Positions 8,015 through 16,373 of a DNA stretch of 54,345 nucleotides are shown in pieces. Under the pieces are notes generated by a model. The model had not been told where the DNA came from. It did not search any database and saw only the letters and a program-made list of their open reading frames with translations. A program made the translations under genes and the position numbers. Numbering within the stretch: the first letter of the stretch is position 1; every line of letters begins with the position of its first letter. Source of the DNA: Gemmiger sp. An87 (GTDB lineage Bacteria; Bacillota; Clostridia; Oscillospirales; Ruminococcaceae); assembly GCF_002159185.1 (NCBI RefSeq), contig NZ_NFHD01000023.1:1-54345 (forward strand), given 5' to 3'.

Positions 8015-9166
8015 CTATTGCCCGCCAAACAGCGCCGCCAGCGCCTGCCCCACCAGCCGTCCGGAATATTTGGCCTGCTCCAAGGTATTGCCGTGGCTGC
8101 CGATTTCAATAAGCAGGCTGCCGGTGGTAAGGTCTTGGTTGTAATACCGGTAATCGAACAGCACCGGGCGCGTCAGGCCCGGGTACCGGCTCTCCATGGC
8201 GTTTTCCCAGGCGGCCGCAAAGGCCAGATTCTGCTGGAAGTTGGGCAGGTTTCCCCCATTGTCCGCTCCGCAGATGATCATCACCTGGGCGGCGGTCTGT
8301 CCGTCGATCTCGGCCACCGCGCTCACACGCTGGCCGCTGGCGGGCTCGATGGCGTCCCGGTGCACATCCAGCACCACCTTGATGCTGGGATACTGCTCCA
8401 GATAGGCGCGCACGGTTTCGTTGCTGCGCTCGTAGCTGCCGTTGTAGCTGGGATAATCGTGGAGGGTGGTGTCGTGCAGGGTCACGATGCCCGCCGCGTT
8501 CAGCTGGGCAGCGATCTCCTCGCCCACCGCCGCCATGTTCACCGCAAGATCGGTGCTGCGGCAGGTAAAGTTCGGGTCATACCAATCCTTTTCCTCCAGC
8601 TCATAGGTCTCGGTGGTGTGAGTGTGCATGATCAGCACCTGGGGCTCGCTGCTGCCCGGCTCGATGGAGAAGGGCAGCCCCCGGGAAGCAGCGTCCGCCA
8701 CCTGAGAGGCGGAAAGACTGGTGCAGTTTTTGATGGTGCCCGCCCCGCAGGGGATGTAAAGGCCGCCCTCGCCCTGCTCGTAGTGCTCGGTCACAATCTG
8801 CCCGGCGTTTTCCGGCCGGGGATGGGGCTGCGCAGTGGGCTCCGGCACCGGCTGCTCGCTGGCGGCGGGCGGCGGCTCGGATGCGGCAGCCTGTTCCGGC
8901 GCGGCACTCTGAGCCGTCGGGGCGGGAATGGGCTGCGGGGGTGGCGCGGCCTCGGCAGCGGCAGGCTGGGCAGACGGGTCCTCCCAGGCCAACTGACGCA
9001 CCGCCTCCAGTGCCGCCGCCGGGTCCACCAGGGCAGCGCCCGCCACCGTAAGGCTTGCGGTCATGCTGGGCGGGCCCAGCTGCTCAGCGGCGTTCCAGGC
9101 CAGTATCCCCACACCCGCCGCCAACGCTCCCGCGCCCAACCGGCGCAGCCAGCTCGATCGGCCCAT
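8015..9166 (-). CDS. spoIIP: Stage II sporulation protein P (peptidoglycan hydrolase)
   Basis: 383 residues. A single N-terminal membrane anchor lies around residues 8-24. A Pro/Ala-rich linker follows (about 70-135), then a C-terminal SpoIIP domain with IMHTHTTETYE, VVLDVHRDA, DNGGNLPNFQQNL and LIEIGSHGNTLEQA. SpoIIP works with SpoIID and SpoIIM to cut septal peptidoglycan during engulfment of the forespore; it acts as an amidase/endopeptidase. It follows gpr by 69 bases on the same strand, the same order as in Bacillus, and the two are probably co-transcribed. The linker is longer and more Ala/Pro-rich than I would expect in Bacillus. Confidence 0.93.
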   Translation of the reverse strand: MGRSSWLRRLGAGALAAGVGILAWNAAEQLGPPSMTASLTVAGAALVDPAAALEAVRQLAWEDPSAQPAAAEAAPPPQPIPAPTAQSAAPEQAAASEPPPAASEQPVPEPTAQPHPRPENAGQIVTEHYEQGEGGLYIPCGAGTIKNCTSLSASQVADAASRGLPFSIEPGSSEPQVLIMHTHTTETYELEEKDWYDPNFTCRSTDLAVNMAAVGEEIAAQLNAAGIVTLHDTTLHDYPSYNGSYERSNETVRAYLEQYPSIKVVLDVHRDAIEPASGQRVSAVAEIDGQTAAQVMIICGADNGGNLPNFQQNLAFAAAWENAMESRYPGLTRPVLFDYRYYNQDLTTGSLLIEIGSHGNTLEQAKYSGRLVGQALAALFGGQ

Positions 9167-9235
9167 GCCGCCGCCCCCTTTCCGTTTTAAGTCCTGCTCA
9201 AAGCATATGCGCCCGGGCGGGCGGGTTATTCCTGC

Positions 9236-10042
9236 TCAGTTGGCAAGATAGCACAGCTCGGCAATGCTTAAAGAGGGCTGCAGGGCCTTGTTGATGGCGG
9301 CGCTGAGCAGCTCGGAGCCACTGCGGATCACCCCGTCCAGCTGGCGGCAGGTGAGGATCAGTCCCTTTCCCCCCTCCATGCAGCCATCCGCCTCCATCAG
9401 GGTGGGCACCCCCACCGCCAGCACCGGCACTCCCAGCATGGCCCGGGTGATGCAGCGGCCGGAATCCGGCCGGGCGGGTGAAAGGCCGGTGTCGCTGATC
9501 TGGATGGTGCGGCCCAGCCGGGCCGGGTCGGAGGTACACAGGCTGTCCACACAGAGGATGGCGGCGGGCTTCAGGGTACGCACCAGTCCCGCCAGCAGCT
9601 GGGCCAGCGGAATGCCGGTGGCCCCCGAAGCCCCCGGACTCACGCAGACCACCTCCCGCAGGCCCAGGCCGTCTGCCCGGGCATCCGCGGCAAGCCCCCG
9701 GGTCACCAGCACGCCTGCGGCGGTGCGGGGGCCCAGTGCGTCCACTGTGACCCGCCGGTTGCCCACGCCCACCACCAGCACCAGGCCCACAGCGGGCAGC
9801 ATGGCCCGCAGCTCGGCCGCTGCCGCGCTGATCAGCCGCTCATCCCGTTTGTCCAGTGCGGCCAGACTGGGGGTCTCCAGGGTGGAATACCGCCCCGCCG
9901 GGCGGGCCAGTCCCTGCCGGGTGATCTGCACCCGGGTCAGCCGGATGGGCCCGCTGCTGGCGGTACGCACCTGCACGCCGGGAGGCACCGTACCCTTGCC
10001 CGGGCGGAACAGCTCATCGGCCATATCGGTATATATGTTCAT
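9236..10042 (-). CDS. gpr: GPR endopeptidase (spore protease)
   Basis: 268 residues, shorter than the roughly 330-370 of Bacillus GPR. The family's propeptide-end motif is seen as RYSTLETP near residue 53, followed by VVGVGNRRVTVDALGPRTAAGVLVTRG. GPR degrades small acid-soluble spore proteins when spores germinate; it is made as a zymogen in the forespore. The start at 10042 has AAGGAGG eight bases upstream. Its product and spoIIP are forespore or engulfment functions. It is divergent from rpsT, a conserved neighbourhood in Firmicutes. The shorter length mainly reflects a compact middle region; the core motifs look intact. Confidence 0.93.
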   Translation of the reverse strand: MNIYTDMADELFRPGKGTVPPGVQVRTASSGPIRLTRVQITRQGLARPAGRYSTLETPSLAALDKRDERLISAAAAELRAMLPAVGLVLVVGVGNRRVTVDALGPRTAAGVLVTRGLAADARADGLGLREVVCVSPGASGATGIPLAQLLAGLVRTLKPAAILCVDSLCTSDPARLGRTIQISDTGLSPARPDSGRCITRAMLGVPVLAVGVPTLMEADGCMEGGKGLILTCRQLDGVIRSGSELLSAAINKALQPSLSIAELCYLAN

Positions 10043-10157
10043 GCCTTCTTCCTCCTTTTTTGCGGCCGCGGAGAGAAAATTACGCCCGCGGCGGGTCTTT
10101 TCTCAGTGTTGGCCGCCGGATTTCAAAAAATTCTCCGAAAAAAGTATGAAAAAAGGC

Positions 10158-10186
10158 TTGCAACACCCGCTCAAATGTGATATTAT
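10158..10186 (+). promoter_or_regulatory. Promoter of rpsT
   Basis: TTGCAA (10158-10163), 17-base spacer, TATTAT (10181-10186). The predicted start is about 32 bases ahead of the rpsT start codon. Confidence 0.85.
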
Positions 10187-10223
10187 AAATTGCACTGTTA
10201 TGGGTGACAAGGAGGTGGTACGA

Positions 10224-10487
10224 ATGCCTAACATTAAATCGCAGAAGGATCGTGTCGTTCAGTCCAAGAAGGAAGCCCTTCACAACAAGGCGATTAAGTC
10301 CAACCTGAAAACAGTCGTGAAGAAGGCAGACGCTGCCATCGCTGCGAATGCAGCTGATAAGGAAGCCGTCGTTGTTGCTGCTATCTCCGCTATTGATAAG
10401 GCTAAGAGCAAGGGTGTACTGCACAAGAACACCGCTTCCCGCAAGATCAGCCGTATGGCGAAGCGCGCTAACAAGGCGAATGCTTGA
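10224..10487 (+). CDS. rpsT: 30S ribosomal protein S20
   Basis: 87 residues, very basic and Ala-rich, beginning MPNIKSQKDRVVQSKK, with KNTASRKISRMAKR near the end. Both are hallmark S20 segments. It binds 16S rRNA in the small subunit body. The start at 10224 is set by AAGGAGG nine bases upstream; an in-frame upstream ATG at 10200 would add residues not found in S20. Codon use (lysine and alanine codons, few rare codons) looks like a highly expressed gene. It is monocistronic, with its own promoter and terminator. Confidence 0.97.
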   Translation: MPNIKSQKDRVVQSKKEALHNKAIKSNLKTVVKKADAAIAANAADKEAVVVAAISAIDKAKSKGVLHKNTASRKISRMAKRANKANA

Positions 10488-10502
10488 TTTTCGACAAAAC
10501 AG

Positions 10503-10538
10503 AAGGGCCAGCTCATTTTGAGCGGGCCTTTTGTTTTT
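10503..10538 (+). terminator. Terminator of rpsT
   Basis: GGCC-A-GCTC pairs with GAGC-G-GGCC across a TTTT-type loop, followed by a T-rich run from 10529. Confidence 0.85.
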
Positions 10539-10547
10539 ATCTTTTTG

Positions 10548-10588
10548 AAAACAACACGCCCGCAGGGAGTTCCCTGCGGGCGTGTTTT
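10548..10588. terminator. Terminator hairpin downstream of the LRR gene
   Basis: Sixteen-pair perfect stem, 10553-10568 with 10571-10586, with short T-runs on both sides. On the minus strand it lies just beyond the stop of the LRR gene. Confidence 0.75.
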
Positions 10589-10609
10589 GCTGTTGCCGCG
10601 GCTCAGCGG

Positions 10610-12418
10610 TTATTTGTCCTCTTCCTGATGTTCCGTTTCTTCCTCAGCCAGTGCGCGGCGGATGGCGAATACAGCGGCCGCGATCAAAAGGATCAGCAGC
10701 AGAAGCAGCAGCCACCAGGCCCAGCCCTTTTCCTGTTTTTCCGTTTCCGGCACAGATTCCGGTGCAGCGGTCGGGCTTTGCTCCGGCGCTGGCGATGCGG
10801 TTGGCTGTGCGGTAGGCTGCGCGGAGGGAGATGCTGTGGGCGATGGGGCAGGGGATGTTCCTCCGGGGCGGATAACTCCTCCATTCGATGGGGTGGATGG
10901 CGGCTGCGCCGTGGGCGGAAGAACCGGCGCCGCAGTGGGCGTTTGAGTCACTGCAGGCTTCGGTATAGCAGTTGGCTTTGGTGTAGCCGTGGGCTCCGGT
11001 GTAGCGGTCGGCTCCGGCGTACCGGTGGGCTTCGGCGTAGCGGTCGGTTCCGGCGTAGCAGTCGGCTTCGGCGTACCGGTGGGCTCCGGCGTGGCAGTGG
11101 GCTCCGGTGTAGCGGTCGGTTCCGGCGTAGCAGTGGGCTCCGGTGTTGCGGTCGGCTCCGGCGTAGCCGTGGGCTCCGGCGTGGCAGTGGGCTCCGGTGT
11201 AGCGGTCGGTTCCGGCGTAGCAGTCGGCTCCGGCGTACCGGTGGGCTTCGGCGTAGCGGTCGGTTCCGGCGTAGCAGTCGGCTTCGGCGTACCGGTAGGC
11301 TCCGGGGTAGCGGTCGGCTCCGGCGTACCGGTGGGCTCCGGTGTTGCCGTAGGCAAAGGCGCTCCGGTCCAGTCAAATTGCAGGTGGGCGGTCAGTGTGG
11401 TTCCTTCCTCGGTGTACACATAGTCCACGGTACCTCCGGTCGCAATTTCATACAGTTCACCGTCCTCCAACTTGGCGCCGGTCAATGCGCTGATCTCCTC
11501 CGGCTGCAGGGGAATGCCCAGATCGGTGAGACTATAATGGTCGGACCCTGCGGGCAGATGAACCGCCACCGGGCGCTGATTGCTCAGATCCGCCGTGGGC
11601 GTGGCTTTGCCCATTTCGATGCCCAGCAACCGGTTTTCTCCGGCTAGCAGATCCACAACCTGCGGGTTGCCGCTCAGATCCAGAAAGGTAAACTCATTGT
11701 GCTCCAGACCCACCGTCTGCAGGTTGGGCAGGCCGCTCATATCGATCTCCGTCATGGGGGTATAACCCACCCACAGGTAGATCATTGCCTCGTTTTCCCC
11801 CAGCTCCAGGCGGGTCAGCGGCCCGCCCAGATAGGTGAAATACTCCAGGTTCTGGTTGGCACTCAGGTCCAGCTCCTGAATGGGGTTGTCGCCGCAGGCA
11901 AGATCGCTCAGCGCAGGGTTTGCGCTCACGTCCAGGCTGGTCAGCTGGTTGGCGTGGCAGTGCAGAATTCGCAGTTCCGGCGCACCGGAGGGGTCCAGCT
12001 CGCTCAGACTGTTATCGTTGCAGAACAGTGTCTGCAGCTTGGGAGCCAGTGACAGCTCCAGGGATGTGAGCGCGTTGTTGTTGCAGTTCAGATACTCCAG
12101 GTTCGGGAACTGTTCCAGCCCCTGCAGCGACGTGATCCCCCGGTTGCGTATGTCCATGCGAACTACCTGTTCCCGCTCCGCGGCGGACAGTCCGCCGCTG
12201 GAATCGGTATCCAGGCTGCTCACGTACTTCAAAAAAGCCGGGTCGGGAAAAATCGAGGCATCCAGTGGCACCTCGCCCTCTACTGCGGAAAGGGACGATG
12301 CGCCGGCCGGCTGCACACTTTCTTCGGATGCTGCTCCGACGGGAACGGCCAGCAGCGCTGCCGCCAGGGCCAGCACCGCGATCCGGCGGCGAAGTTTGGT
12401 TGTTGAAAAACCCTTCAT
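10610..12418 (-). CDS. Leucine-rich-repeat surface protein with Thr-Pro repeat stalk and C-terminal anchor
   Basis: 602 residues. A signal peptide covers about 1-30 (RRRIAVLALAAALLAVPVGA). From about 90 to 290 there are short bacterial leucine-rich repeats of roughly 21 residues, for example LEYLNCNNNALTSLELS and LRILHCHANQLTSLDVS. Next come about 22 six-residue units of PT[A/G]TP[E/K], a stiff extended stalk. A hydrophobic helix WAWWLLLLLLILLIAAAVFAI near 565-585 is followed by an acidic/basic tail, so the protein is probably anchored in the membrane with the LRR head outside. No sortase motif is seen. Partner or ligand is unknown. The start at 12418 has a weak GAGG site. Adhesion or a binding role is a guess from architecture. 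Confidence 0.85.
   Translation of the reverse strand: MKGFSTTKLRRRIAVLALAAALLAVPVGAASEESVQPAGASSLSAVEGEVPLDASIFPDPAFLKYVSSLDTDSSGGLSAAEREQVVRMDIRNRGITSLQGLEQFPNLEYLNCNNNALTSLELSLAPKLQTLFCNDNSLSELDPSGAPELRILHCHANQLTSLDVSANPALSDLACGDNPIQELDLSANQNLEYFTYLGGPLTRLELGENEAMIYLWVGYTPMTEIDMSGLPNLQTVGLEHNEFTFLDLSGNPQVVDLLAGENRLLGIEMGKATPTADLSNQRPVAVHLPAGSDHYSLTDLGIPLQPEEISALTGAKLEDGELYEIATGGTVDYVYTEEGTTLTAHLQFDWTGAPLPTATPEPTGTPEPTATPEPTGTPKPTATPEPTATPKPTGTPEPTATPEPTATPEPTATPEPTATPEPTATPEPTATPEPTATPEPTATPEPTGTPKPTATPEPTATPKPTGTPEPTATPEPTATPKPTAIPKPAVTQTPTAAPVLPPTAQPPSTPSNGGVIRPGGTSPAPSPTASPSAQPTAQPTASPAPEQSPTAAPESVPETEKQEKGWAWWLLLLLLILLIAAAVFAIRRALAEEETEHQEEDK
10960..11354 (-). repeat. Tandem 18-bp coding repeat (Pro-Thr-Ala/Gly-Thr-Pro-Glu/Lys)
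   Basis: About 22 in-phase copies of an 18-base unit inside the LRR gene. A longer block containing GTPKPTATPEPTATPKPTGT occurs twice within it, indicating duplication of several units at a time. Copy number may vary between strains. Confidence 0.95.
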
Positions 12419-12514
12419 ATATTACCTCATTTCCAGAATCATATGGGATGGTTTACATCTTTCATGCTACGCTCTTTTGCTCTGGAATGCGGTTGTCTGC
12501 CCAACCATTGCAGC

Positions 12515-12552
12515 AAAAAGGGCCCTCCCCGGGAAATCCCGGGGAGGGCCCT
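12515..12552 (-). terminator. Terminator of the Na/phosphate cotransporter gene
   Basis: Perfect fifteen-pair GC stem (12520-12534 with 12538-12552), then five T on the minus strand. Confidence 0.9.
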
Positions 12553-12564
12553 TTTGATTTTTGT

Positions 12565-14187
12565 TTATGCCAGAACCTGCGCGGTACGGCTCAGCTCCTG
12601 GGCGATGTTCAACACATGGTCACCCACACGCTCGAAGTCGGTGAGGATCTCAGAGTAGAGGATGCAGCCCTCGTCGCTGCACTCGCCGTTCTTCATGCGG
12701 TGCATGTGATTTTCCCGGAAGCGGGTGGTCATGTCGTCGATGGTCTGCTCCAGCTTGGCAGCATTGTCCAGCCGGGAATCGCCGTGCAGGTAGCGCAGCG
12801 CCTTGGCGCAGACAGCGCGCATCTCCATCAGCTCCTTGAGCGCGTCATCCGACAGCTGGATGTTCTCCTTTTCCAACCGCTGGCCGTAGCCCAGAATGTT
12901 CATGGCGTGGTCGCTGATCCGCTCGATGTTGCCCGCGATGCGGAAGCCGGAAGCCACCGCTGCAGAGTCCTCGGCGTTGGTCTCGCGCACCATGGCCTTT
13001 GCCACGTAATGGCTGATCTCCTTGTTGAGCAGGTCCACCAGTTCCTCGGTGCGAATGGCCTTTTCGGTCTTCTCGTCCGGCCCGCTGATAACGGCCCGGA
13101 AGGCGGCGTCCACGTTTTCGCTGGCCAGATCCAGCATGCGGCCCAGCTCCTGCTGCAGCTTGCCCAGCCATACAGCGGAGGAGCCCAGGGTGGTCTTGTC
13201 CAGATAGGCAAGGCCCATCATCTCGCGCTTCTCCTCCTCGGTCTTCTCGGCGGGTTCCGGCAGGATGTGCTCGGTCAGTGCAGCCATCTGAGTGCCCAGA
13301 GGCAGCAGCAGCAGAGTGGTTACGATGTTGAACAGGGTGTGCATGTTGGCGATCTGGCTGGGGATATTCTCCGGCGTGAACGATGCCACCAGAGCGGGCA
13401 GCGGGAACAGCACGCACACGATAGTGAAGATGATGGTACCGATGATGTTGAACATCAGGTGAATCAGAGTGGTGCGCTTGGCATTGCGGCTGGTGCCGAT
13501 GCTGGCCAGCACCGCGGTGATGCAGGTACCGATGTTCTGACCGAACAGCACGAACACCGCGCTGGAGAAGCTGATCGCACCGCTGGCGGCCAGCGCCTGC
13601 AGAATGCCCACACTGGCGGAAGAGGACTGAATCAGAGCGGTGAATACCGCGCCCGCCAGGATGCCCAGGATCGGGTTCTCAAAGTGGGTCATCAGGGAAA
13701 CGAAGGCGGGCTCATCGGCCAGAGGCTTCATGGCGGCGCTCATCATGTCCATACCGATGAACAGTACACCCAGACCGGCCACGATGCTGCCGTAGTTGTG
13801 CAGCTTGGGGTTTTTGAAGAAAACCACCAGCGCCACGCCCGCAAAGGCCATGAGCGGCGCCAGCGCGCCCACATCCAGGGCGATCAGCTGGCCGGTGATG
13901 GTAGTACCGATGTTGGCGCCCATGATGATCCACACCGCCTGGCGCAGGCTCATCAGGCCACTGTTTACAAAACCGACCACCATGACCGTGGTGGCACTGG
14001 AAGACTGGATCACTGCGGTAATACCTGCGCCCACCGCAACGCCCAGAAAACGGTTGGCGGTGAGTTTTTCCAGGATGCTCTTCATCCGGTTGCCGGCCGC
14101 GGCCTCCAGGCCGCCGCTCATCATGTGCATGCCGTAAAGGAAGAGCGCAAGGCCTCCCAAAAGGCTCAGAACATTTGCAAGCTGCAT
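12565..14187 (-). CDS. Na/Pi cotransporter family protein with PhoU-like tail
   Basis: 540 residues. The N-terminal 310 or so hold two repeats of the Na/Pi cotransporter domain, each with the QSSSA motif (AVIQSSSATTVMVVGF near residue 60 and ALIQSSSASVGILQAL near 190) and GANIGTT / GQNIGTC motifs. From about 350 to 540 a helical PhoU-like region follows (RIAGNIERISDHAMNI and LTDFERVGDHVLNIA). It is predicted to import phosphate with Na+ at the membrane; the PhoU-like part probably regulates it. Start at 14187 with AGGAGG seven bases upstream. It is a single gene with its own terminator. Confidence 0.92.
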   Translation of the reverse strand: MQLANVLSLLGGLALFLYGMHMMSGGLEAAAGNRMKSILEKLTANRFLGVAVGAGITAVIQSSSATTVMVVGFVNSGLMSLRQAVWIIMGANIGTTITGQLIALDVGALAPLMAFAGVALVVFFKNPKLHNYGSIVAGLGVLFIGMDMMSAAMKPLADEPAFVSLMTHFENPILGILAGAVFTALIQSSSASVGILQALAASGAISFSSAVFVLFGQNIGTCITAVLASIGTSRNAKRTTLIHLMFNIIGTIIFTIVCVLFPLPALVASFTPENIPSQIANMHTLFNIVTTLLLLPLGTQMAALTEHILPEPAEKTEEEKREMMGLAYLDKTTLGSSAVWLGKLQQELGRMLDLASENVDAAFRAVISGPDEKTEKAIRTEELVDLLNKEISHYVAKAMVRETNAEDSAAVASGFRIAGNIERISDHAMNILGYGQRLEKENIQLSDDALKELMEMRAVCAKALRYLHGDSRLDNAAKLEQTIDDMTTRFRENHMHRMKNGECSDEGCILYSEILTDFERVGDHVLNIAQELSRTAQVLA

Positions 14188-14289
14188 GATTTTTCCTCCT
14201 GCTTTCGGGCCGGTATCCTTCCGTGCCCTCTCGCTGTTTCTTAAATTTTACTTAGATTTTATGGGTCCATAATATAAATACCGTAAATG

Positions 14290-14315
14290 AAAAGCCCCGG
14301 TCAACAGACCGGGGC
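14290..14315 (-). terminator. Terminator of the spoVA operon
   Basis: Nine-pair stem GCCCCGGTC/GACCGGGGC with a four-base loop and four T on each side. It lies about 60 bases beyond the spoVAE stop on the minus strand. Confidence 0.8.
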
Positions 14316-14374
14316 AAAACTTTACATAGATTTTTCATTCCAGTGCAAAAAACCGGAATTTCTTTGCACAATTG

Positions 14375-14731
14375 TCAGTTCTGGTCGTGAGGATGGCCCA
14401 GTGCCGCAGCTGCCACGCCGCAGATCAGGCTGGCGGTCACCCCGGCTCCAGCCGCCGTAAATCCTCCGGCCAGAATGCCCAGAAGACCCATCCGGTTCAC
14501 CGCGTCGATCACTCCCTGGGCCAGCAGATGCCCAAAGCCGGTGAGGGGCACCGTGGCCCCGGCACCCGCCAGCTCCACCAGCGGGCCGTAAAGCCCCAGG
14601 GCGGACAACACCACTCCGCTCACCACATAGCTCACCAGAATCCGGGCGGGGGTCAGGCTGGTCAGATCAATGAGCACCTGCCCGATCACACACAGCACAC
14701 CGCCCACCACAAATGCCCACAAATAGCTCAT
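14375..14731 (-). CDS. spoVAE: Stage V sporulation protein AE
   Basis: 118 residues, three to four hydrophobic segments, matching SpoVAE(b): MSYLWAFVVGG, PARILVSYVVSGVVLSALGLYGPL, GATVPLTGFGHLLAQGVI and LGILAGGFTAAGAG. It is part of the SpoVA channel in the spore inner membrane that moves Ca-dipicolinic acid into the forespore and out at germination. The start at 14731 has GGGAGG upstream. It overlaps the end of spoVAD by four bases (14728-14731), so translation is coupled. Confidence 0.93.
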   Translation of the reverse strand: MSYLWAFVVGGVLCVIGQVLIDLTSLTPARILVSYVVSGVVLSALGLYGPLVELAGAGATVPLTGFGHLLAQGVIDAVNRMGLLGILAGGFTAAGAGVTASLICGVAAAALGHPHDQN

Positions 14732-15762
14732 TCGCCTTCCTCCCTTCCGGCACTCAGCTCCACCAGATGGGCCACACCGGGAATGCTCTCGCCCTGCAGA
14801 AAGGTGATCTGGCTCATCAGCGCTCCGGTGGACAGAAACAGCACCCGGTTCAGCTCCCCCTTCTGCAGAGCGGGCAGCACACTGGCACACAGCACACTGG
14901 CCGAGCAGCCCGCGCCGCTGCCTCCTGCCTGCACATCCTGGTGCTGCACATCATACAAGGTAAGCCCACAATCCCGGTGGTTTTTCAGGTCCATGTCCTC
15001 CTTTTCCAACAGCTCCTTCAAAAGGCGGGTGCCCACGATGCCCAGATCACCGGTATACACCGCGTCAAACTGAGAGGGCGCGCAGCCGGTGTCCTCACAA
15101 TAGCGCAGAATGGTCTCTGCGGCTGCAGGGGCCATGGCCGCACCCATGTTGTTGATGTCGCAGATTTCATAGTCCCGCACCCGGCCGAAGGTCACCGCCC
15201 GCACATAAGGCCCTGGGCCCTGGGGCTCCACCAGGCAGCAGCCTGCGGCGGTGGCAGTCCACTGAGCGGTGGGGGTGCGCTTGCCTCCGTAGGTGAGGGG
15301 AGTGCGAAACTGCCGTTCCGCCGCACAGAAATGGCTGCTGGCCAGCGCCGCTGCCCGCGAAACGCAGCCGCCTGCCGCCAGGCAGGCGGCCAGCCCCATC
15401 GCCTCGGCCATGGTGCTGCAGGCGCCGTACAGCCCGGCAAAGGGCGCGTCCAGCTCCCGCATGGTGTAACCGGTGGCGGTGCACTGGTTCTGCAAATCGC
15501 CTCCCAGCACCAGGTCCAGCATCTGAGGGCTGCAGCGGCCCTTTTTCAGCGCCAGGTCCAGGCAATAGCGCTGCAGGCGGCTCTCGGCCTTTTCCCAGGT
15601 AAGCTCTCCCAGTGTATTTTCCTCAAACAGCAGATCAAATTTTGCCGCCAGCGGACCTTCGCTCTCCCGCTTTCCGCCCACAGCGGCAAAGGCGGAAATG
15701 CAGGGCGGGTCTCGAAAGCGGATGGTATCGCCGGTACGCACGGCGTTCGTCATGGTCCTCAT
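14728..15762 (-). CDS. spoVAD: Stage V sporulation protein AD
   Basis: 344 residues with the thiolase-like fold of SpoVAD: DLVLGGDLQNQCTATGYTMRE, FAGLYGACSTMAEAMGLAA, NMGAAMAPAAAETI and HQDVQAGGSGAGCSASVL. SpoVAD binds dipicolinic acid and sits with SpoVAC and SpoVAE on the spore inner membrane. Start is uncertain between ATG at 15762 (GGGGAAGG just upstream) and ATG at 15753 (MTNAVRTGD, closer to the family start). The gene begins nine bases after the spoVAC stop. This is the minimal spoVAC-AD-AE set conserved in Clostridia. Confidence 0.94.
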   Translation of the reverse strand: MRTMTNAVRTGDTIRFRDPPCISAFAAVGGKRESEGPLAAKFDLLFEENTLGELTWEKAESRLQRYCLDLALKKGRCSPQMLDLVLGGDLQNQCTATGYTMRELDAPFAGLYGACSTMAEAMGLAACLAAGGCVSRAAALASSHFCAAERQFRTPLTYGGKRTPTAQWTATAAGCCLVEPQGPGPYVRAVTFGRVRDYEICDINNMGAAMAPAAAETILRYCEDTGCAPSQFDAVYTGDLGIVGTRLLKELLEKEDMDLKNHRDCGLTLYDVQHQDVQAGGSGAGCSASVLCASVLPALQKGELNRVLFLSTGALMSQITFLQGESIPGVAHLVELSAGREEGE

Positions 15763-15771
15763 TCCTTCCCC

Positions 15772-16218
15772 TTATATGAATGGCCGCAGCAGATGGTAAA
15801 CAAGCCCCCACACCGCGCTGGCCGCCAGGCCGTACACCACCACCGGCCCGGCGATCAGAAACATCTTGGCCCCCACGCCGGGCACAAAGCCCTCGGACCG
15901 GTATTCCATGGCGCTGCTCACCACCGAGTTGGCAAAGCCTGTGATGGGCACCAGCGTGCCCGCCCCGGCCTTTGTGGCTATCTTCTGATACCAGCCCAGC
16001 GAGGTGAGCACCGCACTGAACAGAATCAGGGTCACGCTGGTCATGGCAGAGGCATCGCTGAGCACAAAGCCCTTTGCCAGATACGCCCGCCGCAGCACCT
16101 CGCCCACCAGGCAGATGCCGCCGCCCACAAAAAACGACCACAGGCAGTCCTTTCCCAGCTTGGAATGGGGGCTGGCCCGCCGGTTCATTTCGTCGTATTC
16201 CCGGGGCGTGATCTTCAT
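15772..16218 (-). CDS. spoVAC: Stage V sporulation protein AC
   Basis: 148 residues with four hydrophobic stretches. Family segments are REYDEMNRRASPHSKLGKDC, WSFFVGGGICLVGEVL, AGAGTLVPITGFANSVVSSAMEY and GFVPGVGAKMFLIAGPVVVYG. SpoVAC is the likely mechanosensitive channel subunit for Ca-dipicolinate in the spore inner membrane. Start at 16218 (MKITPREYDEM) is chosen for family agreement and AAAGGAG ten bases upstream; the frame is open further up to 16287 but those residues fall over the promoter. First gene of the spoVA operon. Confidence 0.94.
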   Translation of the reverse strand: MKITPREYDEMNRRASPHSKLGKDCLWSFFVGGGICLVGEVLRRAYLAKGFVLSDASAMTSVTLILFSAVLTSLGWYQKIATKAGAGTLVPITGFANSVVSSAMEYRSEGFVPGVGAKMFLIAGPVVVYGLAASAVWGLVYHLLRPFI

Positions 16219-16252
16219 GGCAAACTTCTCCTTTTTCAAATGGTCTTTCCGG

Positions 16253-16283
16253 TAGTATTTCCGCCGCCCGGGAACCGTATTCG
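16253..16283 (-). promoter_or_regulatory. Candidate sigma-G/F promoter of spoVAC-AD-AE
   Basis: On the minus strand CGAATA (16283-16278), 18-base spacer, AATACTA (16259-16253). The known sigma-G consensus is TGAATA-N17/18-CATACTA, so one base differs in each box. The position, about 30 bases ahead of spoVAC, fits a forespore-expressed operon. Confidence 0.65.
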
Positions 16284-16313
16284 TCAAAGGGCGGCAAAAT
16301 TAAGGATTGACTA

Positions 16314-16342
16314 TTGTCAGTGTCCGCCGACTGGTGTAGAAT
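16314..16342 (+). promoter_or_regulatory. Promoter of pyrB
   Basis: TTGTCA (16314-16319), 17-base spacer, TAGAAT (16337-16342), about 30 bases ahead of the GTG start. The short leader leaves no room for a PyrR attenuator. Confidence 0.7.
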
Positions 16343-16373
16343 AGGAACGATAATAACAAAGGGGGACTACCTT

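Noticed and set aside
10043-10157. A forespore sigma promoter for gpr
   Set aside because: CATACTT is present on the minus strand, but no TGAATA-like box lies 17-18 bases upstream.
10960-11354. Regular repeats that might suggest a CRISPR array
   Set aside because: The 18-base units are head to tail without unique spacers, stay in frame, and code for a protein stalk.
10989-11423. Plus-strand frame encoding a Gly-Ser-Gly-Val repeat
   Set aside because: It is the complement of the Thr-Pro repeat of the LRR gene, which has a signal peptide, LRR head and anchor in the other frame.
14188-14289. A sigma-A promoter for the Na/phosphate cotransporter gene
   Set aside because: Several AT-rich hexamers are present (TATTAT, TAAAAT), but none has a -35 at a suitable distance except one buried in the spoVA terminator stem.
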